Positions 34,827 to 47,295 of a stretch of 64,000 nucleotides of DNA are shown here, piece by piece. Below the pieces are notes generated by a model. That model was not told the DNA's origin, ran no database searches, and saw only the letters and a program-made list of their open reading frames with translations. Positions within the stretch are counted from its first letter, which is position 1. Each line of letters opens with the position of its first letter. A program made the translations under genes and the position numbers. The stretch is from Pleurodeles waltl (taxonomy: Eukaryota; Chordata; Amphibia; Caudata; Salamandridae): the NCBI RefSeq assembly GCF_031143425.1, contig NC_090446.1, forward strand, positions 1,023,205,066 to 1,023,269,065, in the 5' to 3' direction.

Positions 34827-36692
34827 CTGGAGTGCGAGAGGACTTAGGAGTCAGGTAAAACTTTGGAGTTTAAAATGAGTATCAATAAATTTCTAGTTTA
34901 GCACGTTTGCTCTTTATGAGGAAAGTATGGTGACCACTCCAGAGGTTAAGCGGTTCATTTTCATTTTCATTTTTGATTGAGAACGTGAGATTGAAAAATC
35001 ATAAGGTCCTAAATTTACTAAGGTCGAATAGTCTTTGTTTGTACAATATATGTTGTCCATCTAGTGCCGTTTTGGTGCCAAGAGGCGTTAGCACATAGTA
35101 TTTTTCTAGTTGGGCTACTTTGAATCGTTGTGCTTATATTTCAATAGACCAAAAAGACAGTCGGGAAGACCACGGCGTAGATAGTACTCCAGTGGTGGAA
35201 AGAGAGAGAGGCGTAGTTTTACATATGTCAGGCTACTATTCCTTTTATAGTCCTAAAATTGTGGAACTCTGCTGGTGTGAGTGGAAGCGAATTAAGTATA
35301 TTTTGTATACATTATTTGATCGTTTTTATATTTTTTTAAATATGGAATTTTTACGAAAATTAGATAGACGACAGAGTTTGTAAAGTGATGTTTTAACTTT
35401 TGTGATATCACGAGTTTTTTATTGCATGGCTTACATTTGCATGCCGAAAACAATAAAAAAATACATTTGATCTTTACATTTGAAATCAAATTTAAAATAC
35501 ATATAAAGATACTGAGACTGAAGTCCAGTTGGCAGTCTGCGTTTTAACCCAAGACACAGAAATCATTTTTATAGGCATAGAGCACAATTGTCCTACTTAA
35601 ATGAATCTTGTAAGTGTCTACCCATGTAGCTGAATTTGAATGGGCAGTTACTGGTATCTGATCCGAAAGTGTGTCAGATGTTGATAATTTGGCATCTCTT
35701 GGTGCCAGCCCTGTGTTCTGATACCTCATGCTAATCCCACTGCAATATGAACTGCACTCTAAGGCTGGTAAAAACAAATTTCAGAGGGGCACAGGCTCCT
35801 TGGGCTGTAAGGCACGTCCCTGGCCACAGCAGTAAGAAAAGTTAAGACGTGTCGAGGTAAAAATAAAAGTGGAAACAGGTCAAGCAAATAAAACTATCTA
35901 CAAATGGCCACTGCAATAATTCAGGTTGTTGAGAAGTTAGGTGCCCAAATATCCAGACCAGTATTCACCAATATAATCCACGTTTGGCTTTGAAGCTGTA
36001 AAAACGCCTAATGTTACATTCACCTATTCCTACAGGGAAATGATTTTAAACCGGTGAATGAGTACTACGAAACAAAAGCTGGATGAAATTCTAAGTGATG
36101 TTTGCAGTACGAAATGCTTACCAAATACAACAATATAACATGCTCCTTAGCTGAACTGAGGTATATATGTAGTCCGTTGATTAATTCACTGGGAGTTCCA
36201 AGCAGTTGGAATCTGGACCACCATCCATACTTACGTACATAAGCTATGAAGTAATAAGACATTTGTGATCCGGGTTAAATGATGTCATACAGCCTGTTGC
36301 ATCATCAGGGGCTGGTGGTCATAAATTGATAATTTCATACTGTCCGTGTTATTATTCTACATTGGTGTACATGGCATAGTGATGTCATGGTAGATTACCT
36401 CTCTAAACATTTATACTTACAACCTCAAGACATAAAAAATTGGTAGAGGGAAATAGGAAATGACGCTTCAGTTTTTGGGTGCCAAGACCTTTGTGACACT
36501 TCACTTAGCTGAATGTTGTCTGTTGATATGTCGTTATCATACATCATTAGAATATGACTTTTAACTTCTAACTATTGAATTATTGTTTTATATAGCTAAC
36601 AAAAAAGCCAATGTATACCCAGAGTTCTTAATTCATATTCAGCACTTCTCATAAAAATGGTAAAACATCATTCAATGTCGTATGCTTTTCAG
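34119..36692. other. ABCA5-like intron, unclassified repeats and (TA)n
   Basis: The stretch 34119-34240 has a doubled GAGTTATAG/GAGCTATAG motif (CGAGCTATAGTTACCTTAAGGCGCGAGTTATAGTT). The stretch 34430-34760 reads like an unclassified interspersed repeat (CTACTGAACGGATTTACACC). A (TA)n run with one G lies at 34777-34822. The rest, to 36692, is featureless intron ending in the acceptor CTTTTCAG. Confidence 0.45.
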
Positions 36693-36768
36693 AGTCACTA
36701 GTGCGCTTGATCTGAAAGAACATCTCCAAAAACCTTCTAAGAAGTTGTCGGCAGGAATAAAAAGAAAG
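36693..36768 (+). CDS. ABCA5: ABCA5-like NBD2 exon with signature motif
   Basis: The 76-bp exon lies between TATGCTTTTCAG and GTAGAC. It completes the split Arg codon (CG|A) from the exon at 25398 and encodes VTSALDLKEHLQK and KKLSAGIKRK. KLSAGIKRK is the ABC signature region in the degenerate form typical of the ABCA5/6/8/9/10 second NBD. Together with LDLKEHLQK it points to ABCA5. The exon ends in phase 0. Its preceding intron is 11.3 kb and holds an LTR, a DIRS remnant and an L2 element. The following intron is only 82 bp. Confidence 0.93.
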
Positions 36769-36850
36769 GTAGACAGTATTATTTCAAAATATTTCTTATT
36801 TTCCAATGATGTTTTTGTGAATAACTTTTTTCGATGATTCTCTTACTTAG

Positions 36851-36945
36851 TTATGTTTTGCACTGAGCATGCTGGGAAACCCACATATTGTGCTTCTGGA
36901 TGAGCCATCGACTGGCATGGATCCTAAGGCCAAACAGCAGATGTG
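36851..36945 (+). CDS. ABCA5: ABCA5-like NBD2 exon with Walker B
   Basis: The 95-bp exon lies between TTCTCTTACTTAG and GTAAGTGTG. It encodes [20 protein letters not shown] followed by [11 protein letters not shown], and ends after two bases of a Trp codon. VLLDEP is the Walker B motif with the catalytic Glu, and STGMDP is the D-loop. DPKAKQ.MW is characteristic of ABCA5; ABCA8-like paralogues have DPEGQQQMW. Both splice sites are canonical and the three exons join without a frame change. The next exon (H-loop, THYMEEAEA region in the family) was not found in the remaining 27 kb. Confidence 0.94.
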
Positions 36946-37437
36946 GTAAGTGTGTTCCCTACTCTATTCAGTGCTTGTTAACTTTTTCAAGATAGGACAT
37001 AAAACATGCACCAGGGGTACAGGTCCGAGGCAGATGGCTCGATTAGCTAAATGGTTAGTGTGTATAAATATAAACATATAATTTCCTCCTTGCAGAGTAC
37101 TCCTTAAACTATGGGAGATTAAAAAAAAATCTCAGTACAGACAGCTTTAATCTGCCTGTTGTTGAAGACCTGTTGTGGACAAAACCAATACTTGCAGAGG
37201 GTTTTGGATCAGCCCTTTGCTAACCGTTGGCTTTCTTGTCAACGTAATGTGCTTGCTGTTTATTCAAAGGCTTTCTTCGTCTAGTTGCATTTGATCCTCT
37301 GACTTATAACCTTCCACGGCTGACAGTCAGTAAAATAAGTTTGTTTAGCGCTCCATGTAAATGTATGTGATGTCTTGCTTTCTCAGACGTGCTGCTTCTG
37401 TCCCCTTAAAGCACACCCACTACACTCTTTTTATTGA
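36946..37437. other. ABCA5-like intron, start of a >27-kb intron
   Basis: No exon or repeat is recognisable up to the L2 copy. Confidence 0.6.
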
Positions 37438-37444
37438 AGCCATC

Positions 37445-39172
37445 CCCCCCCACAGGCTGTCCATTGCTTCCCTTGATTGGAGCAGCACATGATGCATGGA
37501 CCTGGGAACCTTGGTAGTGCTGTTCATAATACGAAAACAAAGTGCACCATGCCACCAATGATAGAACACTAAGAAGGGATATTTTGCCAGAACAGAAGCT
37601 GGACAGAAGCAACATAGAAGAAGAAAAATACAATAAAGCCGATTCTACCATCGCACCCCAACTTCGAAAGTTCATCAACTTATCCTTCGATACCTCGACC
37701 TTCCCGGACAGCTGGAAGCACGCTGAAATCCACGCCCTCCTCAAGAAACCCAAGGCAGACCCCAACGACCTCAAAAACTTCTGCCCGATCTCCCTCCTCC
37801 CCTTCTCGGCGAAGGTCATCGAGAAGATCGTCAACGCACAGCTCACCCACCACCTCGAGGACAACTCCATCCTGGACCCCTCCCAGTCCGGCTTCAGACG
37901 CAACCACAGCACCGAGACTGCTCTCCTCGCCGCCACAGATGACATCAGACAACAAATGGACAACGGCGAAACATCTGCCCTCATTCTCCTGGACCTCTCC
38001 GCAGCCTTCGACACAGTTTGCCACCGCACCCTACTTACACGCCTCCACAAAGCCGGATTACAAGACAAAGCCCTCAACTAGATCTCCTCTTTTCTCTCCG
38101 GCAGAACCCAGAGAGTCCGACTCGCACCCTTCCGCTCCAAAGCCACCAACATCATCTGCGGCGTACCCCAAGGCTCCTCTCTAAGCCCGACGCTGTTCAA
38201 CGTCTACATGGCCTCCCTCGCACAACTGGCCCGCCAGCACAACCTCAACATTCTCTCCTACGCCGACGACACCCAGCTCATCCTCTCCCTCACTAAAGAC
38301 CCTCTCACCGCCAAAGCCAACCTCCACGAAGGACTGAATTCCGTTGCCGAATGGATGAGAAACAGCCGCCTGAAGCTGAACTCTGACAAGACGGAAGTCC
38401 TCATCCTCGGACGCACCCCCTCGGCCTGGGATGACTCCTGGTGGCCCACCGCAATGGGACCCGCTCCTAAGCCAGCTAACCACGCACGCAACCTCGGCTT
38501 CATCCTCGACTCCGCCCTCACCATGTCCAAGCAGGTCAACGTAGTTTCCTCCTCCTGCTACAACACCCTCCACATGCTCCGTAGAGTCTACAAATGGATC
38601 CCAACGGAAACCAGAAAAACGGTGACCCAGGCCCGCGTCAGCAGTAGACTAGAGTACGGCAACGCACTCTACACAGGCATCCCAACAAAGGACATCTGAC
38701 GACTTCAACGCATCCAAAACGCCTCCGCCCGACTGATCCTCGACGTACCCCGCCGATGCCACATCTTCCACCACCTGAAAGACCTCCACTGGCTCCCCGT
38801 GGACAAGAGGATCACCTTCAAGCTCCTCACCCACGCTCACAAGGCACTCTACAACGCCGGACCCGCCTACCTGAACAACAGAATCAACTTCTACGTCCCC
38901 TCCCGCCAACTCCGCTCTGCCAACCTTTCCCACGCCATCGTTCCCCACTTTCAACGCAAGACCTCCGGCGGCAGATCCTTCTCCTACCTCGCCGCCAATA
39001 CCTGGAACACCCTCCCCACCCCCCTGCGGCAGACCCAAGACCTTCTCACCTTCCGGAGACTCCTCAAAACCTGGCTCTTCGACCAATAGCAGCTCCCCCC
39101 CATCCCCCTCTGCGCCTTGAAACCCTAACGGGTACGTAGTGCGCTTTATAAATTTCATGATTGATTGCTTGA
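37445..39172 (+). mobile_element. L2-clade LINE, 5'-truncated, young copy
   Basis: The copy carries RT and C-terminal sequences and ends in GTGCGCTTTATAAATTTCATGATTGATTGCTTGATTG, a CR1/L2-type 3' end. The 7-bp word AGCCATC occurs at 37438-37444 and again at 39180-39186, just outside both ends. It may be the target duplication, though this is tentative. The endonuclease domain is absent (5' truncation). Only two nonsense changes break the frame over about 1.55 kb, so the copy is young. It sits in the long intron after the Walker B exon, sense to the gene. Confidence 0.88.
37542..39089 (+). pseudogene. L2 LINE reverse transcriptase, two nonsense codons
   Basis: A single frame runs from 37542 to 39089. 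RT motifs in order are FINLSFDTSTFPDSWKHAEI, HALLKKPKADPNDLKNFCPI, GFRRNHSTETALL, LILLDLSAAFDTV (first catalytic Asp), ICGVPQGSSLSPTLF, SYADDTQLIL (catalytic Asp pair at about 38260), LKLNSDKTEVLILGR and the post-RT block LHWLPVDKRITFKLLTHAHK. Stops are TAG at 38079-38081 and TGA at 38697-38699. The frame is otherwise continuous and all catalytic residues are present. The Trp-type context before ISSFLSGR and the Arg context before RLQRIQN suggest simple point changes. The upstream endonuclease is missing. Confidence 0.9.
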
Positions 39173-39186
39173 TTGAAGCAGCCATC

Positions 39187-40091
39187 AGCAGAGGCACACC
39201 AGCATTCTTGTCACCCAAACAACGTTACTTGTAATGCTTATAACACTGCACATCAGTAGACAGAAAATATGTTCCAGAAGAATAGCCAAAGTGTAAGAGT
39301 CATCATTGAAAATGTTGGCTGTATTGCGTCTGTAAGGACACATGCAGTACACCTCAGATAGTCTTCAAGTGCATTCTATGCCTATTATCTAAATCTGAAT
39401 TATAAAAGTACAAAAAAAACATAAAACCACTTCACACATGGCCCAGGTATTTAAGATAGATGAACCAGTAATAGCATGTCATGGACACTCACAAATAAAT
39501 GAGCAGATAATATAGTTCCACATTCTGTCCCCTTTGGTTGGTTTCTCTACACTGTGGACCCATTTGTTCACCCCTCATAAATGCTCCTGTGTTTAGCCGA
39601 ATTCTAGGAATTGGTGTTGAGGTGTTTCAGGGAGAGCTGGCTTCCTAAATCCAAATCTTGTCAGTACATTAAGGCAATACTGTGGAATGTATGTACATCA
39701 AGAAACCTTCCTCTGACCATTCCCTTGACCTTCCCTCTTGATTTCTCGACCCACAAACCGTAAATGTAGTTGAACAAGAGAGCATACTTTAAGTCCAGCA
39801 TCCCTGTTGCTTTCACAACTTTAATCACCAATATTCTTTATTCGAGGGACTAAATCAGCAATTTTTGTGCCTACCGCAGAACAACATATTCACAATAACA
39901 AATGCACCACATCCATTTGGGTGGCGATGCCATGTAACCCGTATCTGAATCACACAGGTAGAAACAGTCATCCTCACAATTAGACAGCCTGCGATACCCT
40001 CTTATTTTCTCCAAGCAGGGTTCTGATCAAAGTCTTAAATGATTCACACTGGACTGGGGACATCCATCCTCCGTTTGCTCTCTATGGATGT
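39187..40091. other. unclassified intronic sequence
   Basis: Nothing recognisable is seen. No ABCA5-like exon is present. Confidence 0.45.
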
Positions 40092-42267
40092 TGTTCGACT
40101 TTTCATCCTTGGCGTGGTCTCCCTTAACATTTTTCCTCTGTTTCCCAGGTTGTTGATGTGGGCTGGACTCTGTTTTTGTTACTCTGGGCACTTTACCACT
40201 GCTGACCAGTGCAAAAGTGCAAGTGCTCCTATACAAAATATGTATGTAATTGGTTCATCCATGATTGGCATACTTGATTTACTAGTACGTACCTAGTACA
40301 GTGCACTAGAGGTGCCCAGGGCCTGTACATCAAATGCTACTAGTGGGCCTGCAGCACTGGTTGTGTCACCCACAACATTAGCTCTGTAATCATGTCTCAG
40401 ACCTGCCACTGCAGTGTCTGTGTGTGCAGTTTTAAACTGTAAATTCAACTTGGCAAGTGTACCCACTTGCTAGGCCTAAACCTTCCCTTTTCTTACATGT
40501 AAGGCACCCCTAAGGTAGGCCCTAGGTAGCCCTAAGGGCAGGGTGCAGTGTATGGTTAAGGTAGGACATATAGTAATGTGTTTTATATGTACTGACAGTG
40601 AAATATTGCTAAATATGTTTTTCAAATTCGCCTGTCCCTCTCATAGGTTAACATGGGGGCTACCTTTAAATCTGATTAAAGTGTAGATTCCCTTTGGGAG
40701 CGGATAGACATGTGGAGTTTGGGGTCTCTGAGCTCACAATTTAAAAATACATCTTTTAGTAAAGTTGATTTTAAGATTGTGTGTTTGAAAATGGCACTTT
40801 TAGAAAGCAAGCATTTTCCTGCTTAAACCATTTCTGTGACTCTGTCTTTTTGTGGATTCCCTGTCTGGGTCAGTTTGACAGTTGGGCTGTTTGCACCTAT
40901 CCTCTAGACAGTGACACAAAGGGAGCGGGGGTGTAGTCTGCTTTTCCTGATGAGCCATCCGTGCTAGGAGGGAGGGGAGGAGTGGTCAATCATACCTGAA
41001 AGGGCTGTGCCTGCCCTCACACAATGCAGTCTCCAACCCCCTTGTGTGTGTCTGGGGCCTGGCCTGGGCACAGAAGGATTTCACAATCAAGAGAGAGTTT
41101 GCTTTGAAGTAGGCCTACTTCAAAGGGAAATATGGGTAGAAAAAGGGCACCCAAAACCACAGACTTTAGAACACTTCTGGAAACCAAGAGGAACCTCTGC
41201 CTGGAGAAGAGCTGAAGCGCTGAGGAAGAAGAGCTGCCCTGCCTGTGACTGTGCTTTGTGGAGCTATCCTGCAGTTGCTGCTTCTGCCTGTGCTAGAGGA
41301 CAAAGACTGGACTTTTTGTTGCCTTCCTTCTTGTGAAGATATCCAAGGGCTTGATTTAGAGCTTACCTCCTGTTGTTTGAAGTCTTAGGGACAGCAAAGA
41401 CTTCTCTCTACCAGCACCTGGAGTCTCTGGAGAGACTCCTACTCTGCCAAGTGGTGCCCATCCAGTTCCGGGGACCCTGAAAGGAGAAGCTGCCAGCCCA
41501 AGAGTGAGAAATCCACGCACAGACTGCAGTGCGGGGAAAAGATCAAGCAACTCCGATCTGCGGCAGAAAAATCAACGCACTGCCGGCTACGTGGCTGAAA
41601 ATCGATGCTCGTCTGCAACGAGACCGGAAGATGGACGCCCGGGGCTGGAGAAACGACGCGCAGCATTGCTGACGGAGGCTGGTGAGATGGGAACCCGCGA
41701 TGCATGGTTTTCGGACCATCGTGCAGCTGAATTTCTAATGCAAACACCATTGGCACCGGAGAGTGCTGACCGGATTGACGCATCACTCTCCTGGGGAGAG
41801 AAGAAACTATGCACGCCGACCCGACTAAAGGAGAAACAACGCAAGGTCTCGCTCGTGAGTGATATCGACGCATCGCAAGCCCTTTTTGATGCACTCTCGC
41901 CCGTGTGGGGTTTTTTGATGCACCCAAGGTAAATTTTCACACTTACAGTGTTAGGGTGTGTTTAGAATTACATGAAGACTCTTTTTGCTTTTTAGTGATA
42001 ACTTGACTTGTGTATTGTGGATTTTTGTTGTTTTGGTCTTGTTTTGTTAAGATAAATATTCTCTATTGTTCTAAACCTGTGTTGTGTGATTTTGTAGTGT
42101 TTTCATTAAGTTACTGTGTGTGTTGGTACAAATACTTTACACCTAGCACTCTGAAGTTAAGCCTACTGCGCGTGCCAAGCTACCAAGGGGGTGAGCGGGG
42201 GTTAGCTGATGGTGATTCTCTTTTACCCTGACTAGAGTGAGGGTCCTTGCTTGGACAGGGGGTAACA
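40092..42267 (+). mobile_element. family A LTR, likely solo
   Basis: It starts TGTTCGAC, a variant of TGTTAGAC, and runs in the same order as the 14016 copy. Examples are GGGCACTTTACCACTGCTGACCAG near 40187, CTACTAGTGGGCCTGCAGCACTGG near 40339 and TTGGTACAAATACTTTACAC near 42124. The end near 42267 (GGGGGTAACA) lacks the usual AGAGACCCCATTTCTAACA, so it may be shortened. Flanks GATGT (40087-40091) and GATGA (42268-42272) differ at one base. The block 41470-41930 has many CGATGC/CGACGC words, as do other copies. No gene is inferred. Confidence 0.78.
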
Positions 42268-42739
42268 GATGATCTTTCTCCCTCCTATGTGTAGACCAAC
42301 AAATGAAGGATGGTCAGCAATTCTTGTGAGCAGGTTTGAGAAATGATTCATTCAAAGAACTACATGGGTGCACTGAAATTCCATAAACATGGTTAAACTG
42401 TGCAGCAGTCAAGGTTGGGCCTTAGCCGTGTGCAAGATCCTCATCAGTCCCCATTGTGGGGATAATGGGGATAATGGGGCTGAATCAACCTCCTCTTTTC
42501 TCACTAGTTCAGAGGCTTACACCAGCAGCACCAGGGGTAACTGCACAGTGTAAACCTTGCACTTTCCTCAGATCTATAAACAGAATGAGAGAACTGCTAA
42601 TGTGGTGGAAAAGGAGCACTGTCCAGCTCTGAATAAGACCCTTGGTGTCCATTTTTAGATACCACAAGTAAGTGACTGCTTCCTTGTTTCTGCCTCATTG
42701 TTTTTGTTCACTATATTTTTGATTCTCTACTTTTGTTGT
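42268..42739. other. unclassified spacer between LTRs
   Basis: No feature is seen apart from a small tandem duplication GGGGATAATGGGGATAATGGGG near 42457-42478. Confidence 0.4.
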
Positions 42740-44492
42740 TGCTGGAATGGTGCTATGTAACTAAAAGGTAGGACATGTACTTTTAAGTTTTATATGTCCT
42801 GGTAGTGAAAAACTCCCAAATTTGTTTTTCACTGCTGTGAGCTTTACTCCTCTCATAGGCTGGGAATTCCTTATTAAACCTTTAAGCTGTAATTCCTGAT
42901 TGAGAAGGAGTAGCTATGTCATGTTTCATATCATTGGAATGGTAATGATAAATCCTCCTTACTAGTTGGATTTAACATTACCATTCTAGAAATGCCACTT
43001 TTAGAAAGTGGACATTTCTCTGTTCTTACAGCTCTGTGTGCCTGCAGCCTGTCTCCAATACACCTTTGGGGTTAGTGACAGCTACACTTGGTGCATTACC
43101 TCTGCAGTAGAAGATTAGGTGTGTCTGAGCACTTCTCTGCATTCTGATGGCTCTGCCTAGGACAGAAGGGCAGTTGGTGCTCCCCAAACAAAAGGCTTAT
43201 TACCCATTACTGAGGCGGGGCTGGGAAGAAAGGGCTTCTCTGCAGTTCAAAGACCCTTCTTTTGAAGTCACCACAACTTCAGAGGCACAACTAGTTATAA
43301 GTACTGGATCTCTCACCCCACCAAATCAGAAACTTCTGGACCTACAACTGGACTCTGTCAGAAAAACTGCTGTGCTGCATCACAGACTATTACTCTAATG
43401 GACTATTGACCTGGAAGGGCTGCTTTTCTGCTGTATTGTCCTGCTGCCTGCTACTCCCTGACCCTGCTGATGGAGAGCTGGACTCTGCCTTGCAACGTAA
43501 AGTGATATCTAAGGGTACACTGGCTTGCCTCCTGTTGCTAGAAACTCTGGAATATCAAAGTCTTTACCCATGCTCCTGTGCTTGGTTCACAGGAAATGGA
43601 CCAAGATACTTGCACCAGTGAAATCGACACATCTCCTTTCTGCTGGAAACAGCAACTGACACATCAACCCTGATGCAGGAGTTTAATCGCCAAATCGTAC
43701 TTGGAGACGGAGCAGCCTCTCCTGTGTCACCGCATTGACTGAAGCAACCCCTGCTTGCTGGAAGCAGCACCTGGCGCATCGGCTTCAATGCAGCACTGAA
43801 ATCACCACCATCGCTGAAGGACGATGAACACATTCCTCCAAAAACGTGGGGAAACCCAGAGCATTGGCTTCGGAATCAATGCATCGCAGCTTCGGCGCTC
43901 ATCTTCAGAAATCAATGCATCACCATCAACGTGTGGGGAAAATCAACACATTCCTATGCCTGCAGAAGTGGCATCAATGCATTTATCCTGCTTCTTGTGT
44001 TGCAGCAAGGATCAGGGTACTCTGTTTCCTAGGCCTGCGTCGCTCCCGTACCTTGCCAGCGAACCATGGAAGTCAGCTTGAACTGTTGACTTTGCCCTGG
44101 TCCAGCATGAACTCAAGTAACTCCTGATGTGCTACTTGCTTCTAAGCGCTATTTTTAAACTTATTTTTCTAAAATTCATATCTCGACTTGTTGTATTATT
44201 GGATTTTTGTCATTTTGGTCTTGTTTTATCAGAATATAATAATCTATGTATAATAATCTATTTTTCTAAACCTGCGTGGACTCTTTTTGTGGTGTTTTTA
44301 TTGTGTTACTATGTATATTTGTGTGTTGTGCAAATACTTTACACATTGTCTCTTTAGATTAGCCTGACCACTCTGTGCAAAGCTACCAGAGGGTGAATAC
44401 AGGTAATCTCTAAGTGTGTATCTGACTACAGTGGTGGTCCCTACTTGGACTGTGTGCATACCCCTGCTAACTAGAGACCCTATTTCTAACCA
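42740..44492 (+). mobile_element. family A LTR, 5'-truncated
   Basis: It begins inside the LTR at a point equal to about 14450 in the first copy (TGCTATGTAACTAAAAGGTAGGACATGTAC). It continues to the normal 3' end ACTAGAGACCCTATTTCTAAC(CA) at about 44490. The first 430 bp of the LTR are missing, so no target duplication can be expected. It lies in the same direction as the LTR at 40092-42267, with about 470 bp between. Confidence 0.8.
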
Positions 44493-46430
44493 CCATTATA
44501 AAATGTCATGTAATCCCACCATTCTAGCAGTGTCCCACTAGATGAATAATGATTTGCCCATTCTGACCTAATGTCATCGAGGGGTCAGAAGAAAGCTAGT
44601 TTCATGAGCAATTCATAAAATATATTGTATTAGCAGGAAAAGCCTTACAAAAGATTAAATGCATCTTCCGGACTTTTCCAAGAGTGGCATGTCATCACAA
44701 AACAAACAGTGCACATTTTGCTGTGTGCAGTGTCAATGAGAAATATAAACACACAATGAATACTGTGAAACAGCAGACATGTTATTTCAAAATGGAGGCA
44801 AAGACTAGTTGAGGACTAGTTAGCATAAAACAGGAAAACATAGTTCTGTATATTACAGCTTTCTTTTTCAATTGCACATTACTCATATTATTAAGCACAT
44901 CTAATTCTAATCAGAAAATAACTTCCACATAAACATTGGTGTTCCTTGGGGACTTGACTGTAAAAGCTGCACGATGGTGATGTATACATCCTATCTTAGT
45001 TAACATTTGTCTTCTCGTAAATCTAATGTGCGACAGTGATACACACACCACTTGTTATTTCATTTTTAAAAATGTGATTATGTCAAACCTGGCTTTTCTG
45101 TACAATATGCACTGAATATTACCAACAGTGTTGCTGATTGTGATTTATCATCATCACACTATTAAGCTCACATTGAACTTACGTATATTGCTAATGAAGT
45201 ATCCATTTCATCCATACTTTGTATTATGTAGTTTCGAAATTAGTTAGGCTTGCGTCTATAGTTAAACCTTTACTGCAGGTAGAGCAACATTCTGCTCTTC
45301 TTTTTCTATTCCACTCTACTTTATTTACACCAGCATGCTGGCTTACTGGAAATTAACCCCCTTCCTGTTGTTCTTGCCATGCTGAAAACCTCCCGTTCTT
45401 GGAAAGGTTGGTTCCGACTGCATTTATTTAAACTGTCACTGCCAATTTAAGGGTTTTTCTACATCACTATTTGGCAGTGGAGGGTCAAAGAATATTTGAA
45501 CATTACGTGTGTTTGTGCTCTCCAGTCAAGAACTTGATGAGTTTCAGGGGGTGGTGTTAGATTTAGAGCGAAGTTTTGGGTACAAAAAATGTAGTAGTCA
45601 GAATATCCATATTTTATCTCCCTCGAACAGCATGCTAAAACAAGTGTTGAATGATGTGTAACTATATTGAGAGTAGAGGCAGCCTACTATGAATTTGAAA
45701 ACTTTACTGATCAGCCAATTCACAATCAATTGATCATCTGAGTCTTAAACAAGGGTTGACACAGCAAACAGTAGAGTCCTGTCAGGAAGACAATGCTGCA
45801 GAAAACACAGAAGAACTCTTACAATCATGTAAAGACAATTTAGGTGATGAAAAATCGATTTGCAGCCCAGCATTCAAATTTTAGTATTGAATGTGAATGC
45901 TGAAGTGCAAAATGGTGTGCAGCACACAATTCAAATCTGTGTGTTGAATTTCAATGCTTCGGGCACTTAAATGTATAGGGATCCCATTGAAAGTGTAGAA
46001 ATACATTTGTTTGTAAATTCTGGTGGATGCATCTCATTCCTTTCCCTACCACATATATTGCTTGCTAGAAGGACGCAGTGGTGCATGATTCATATGTCAA
46101 AGCTGAATCTTTTAAAAGGTCAGAGATAGACTTAAAATGTTTTTTGAAACTTCCATCTAGTTTAGAGGTTCCGTGATCTATGGGAAAGTGTTTTGAGTGT
46201 TCAAAGAGGAGGACATTTTTGCGTGGATATTTTAAGGAATGTTAGGTATGGTGGTGTTGGCTAGAAAAAAGCGGTAACTGTTATCTACTAGGGAGTTTAT
46301 TAGTGGAGTCCTTAAGGGTATTTGGTCCATCTAACAAGACAAAGATGCAGGTCTACCATTGACTGAGGGAATGTTTCACTAGTCCTGTTATTGTTGGTTC
46401 ACTTGATGAAATTTAAAAGCATAAGTAAGT
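44493..46430. other. unclassified AT-rich intronic sequence
   Basis: No exon, RNA gene or repeat border is recognised over almost 2 kb. Confidence 0.45.
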
Positions 46431-47295
46431 TGTTTTCTGAATATTTCGAGAAAATGGATGGATTTGAATTAGAAATTAAAGTGAAGGAAGATGCGAACCC
46501 CAGGGTGTACAAAATTAGGAGTTTGCCTCTTAGTGTCAGCTAAAGATTTACTGAAGTATTATTCAAGCTAGAGTGTGAAGGGATCTTTGAAGCAGTTGAC
46601 AGCCTTCCCATTCTGATAGCTAGGAACCTAAACAAGTACTGAGAGTTTATGTTGATTTATATTTATTAAATCGATTGATCTGGATTGTTGCACATCCACT
46701 GCAAAATATTGCCAAATGGATAACCACATTGGATGGTGTAAATTGTTTTTCTGCCATTGACGTATTTTCTACATATCGTAAAGTGCTTTTATCCCCTGCA
46801 TCTCACTGCTTAACTTTTGTCAATCCTTATGGTGTCTTTCAATACGAAAGGATGCTGTTTGGTTTGGTATCAACAGTGGCTGTTTTCCAAAGCAATGCAG
46901 CACAATTATTTTAGGGATTGAAAGGTGTTGTGGCTTTCCAGAACGTCTTTCTTGTTTTTGATACAAATTTGCAACTTCACATTAGTTTTGCAGATCCCTC
47001 ACAACCAGAGGTTGAAATTGTGATTGGACAAATGTTTTTGTGCACGGACCCAAATTAAGTATTTGGGACATGTGATTACTGAATGCATAATCAAATCCAT
47101 ACAAAAATGAGGGCTGTATAAGAAGCTCCTCCTCAAAAATACAGAAAGCATCCACCAACCCTTTCAGGATTTTGCAAGTTGTCTCTATATTTATACCTAA
47201 TTCTGCTTATGTGTCAGAACATATTTCATGGTTGCTAAGGAAGAAAGTAGTATTTCAGTGGTGAGAGGAACAAGAGTGTTCAGTTATCAAAATGT
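46431..47295 (+). pseudogene. old Ty3/Gypsy reverse transcriptase remnant
   Basis: Three-frame reading shows a decayed RT. FELEIKVKEDANPRVYKIRS (46462-46521) matches the segment before the RT palm. LDGVNCFSAIDVFSTYRKVL (46729-46788) matches palm motif A, and FVNPYGVFQYERMLFGLVS (46816-46872) matches motif B. A HVITECGIKSI-like thumb stretch follows near 47055-47100. Stops and frameshifts are frequent. The RT type (FQYERMLFGL) is Gypsy-like and clearly distinct from the element at 49-54.7 kb. No LTR was located. Confidence 0.65.

Noticed and set aside
40027..40296. Open frames at the start of the third family A LTR as a small gene
   Set aside because: They overlap a defined LTR start and have no recognisable domain.
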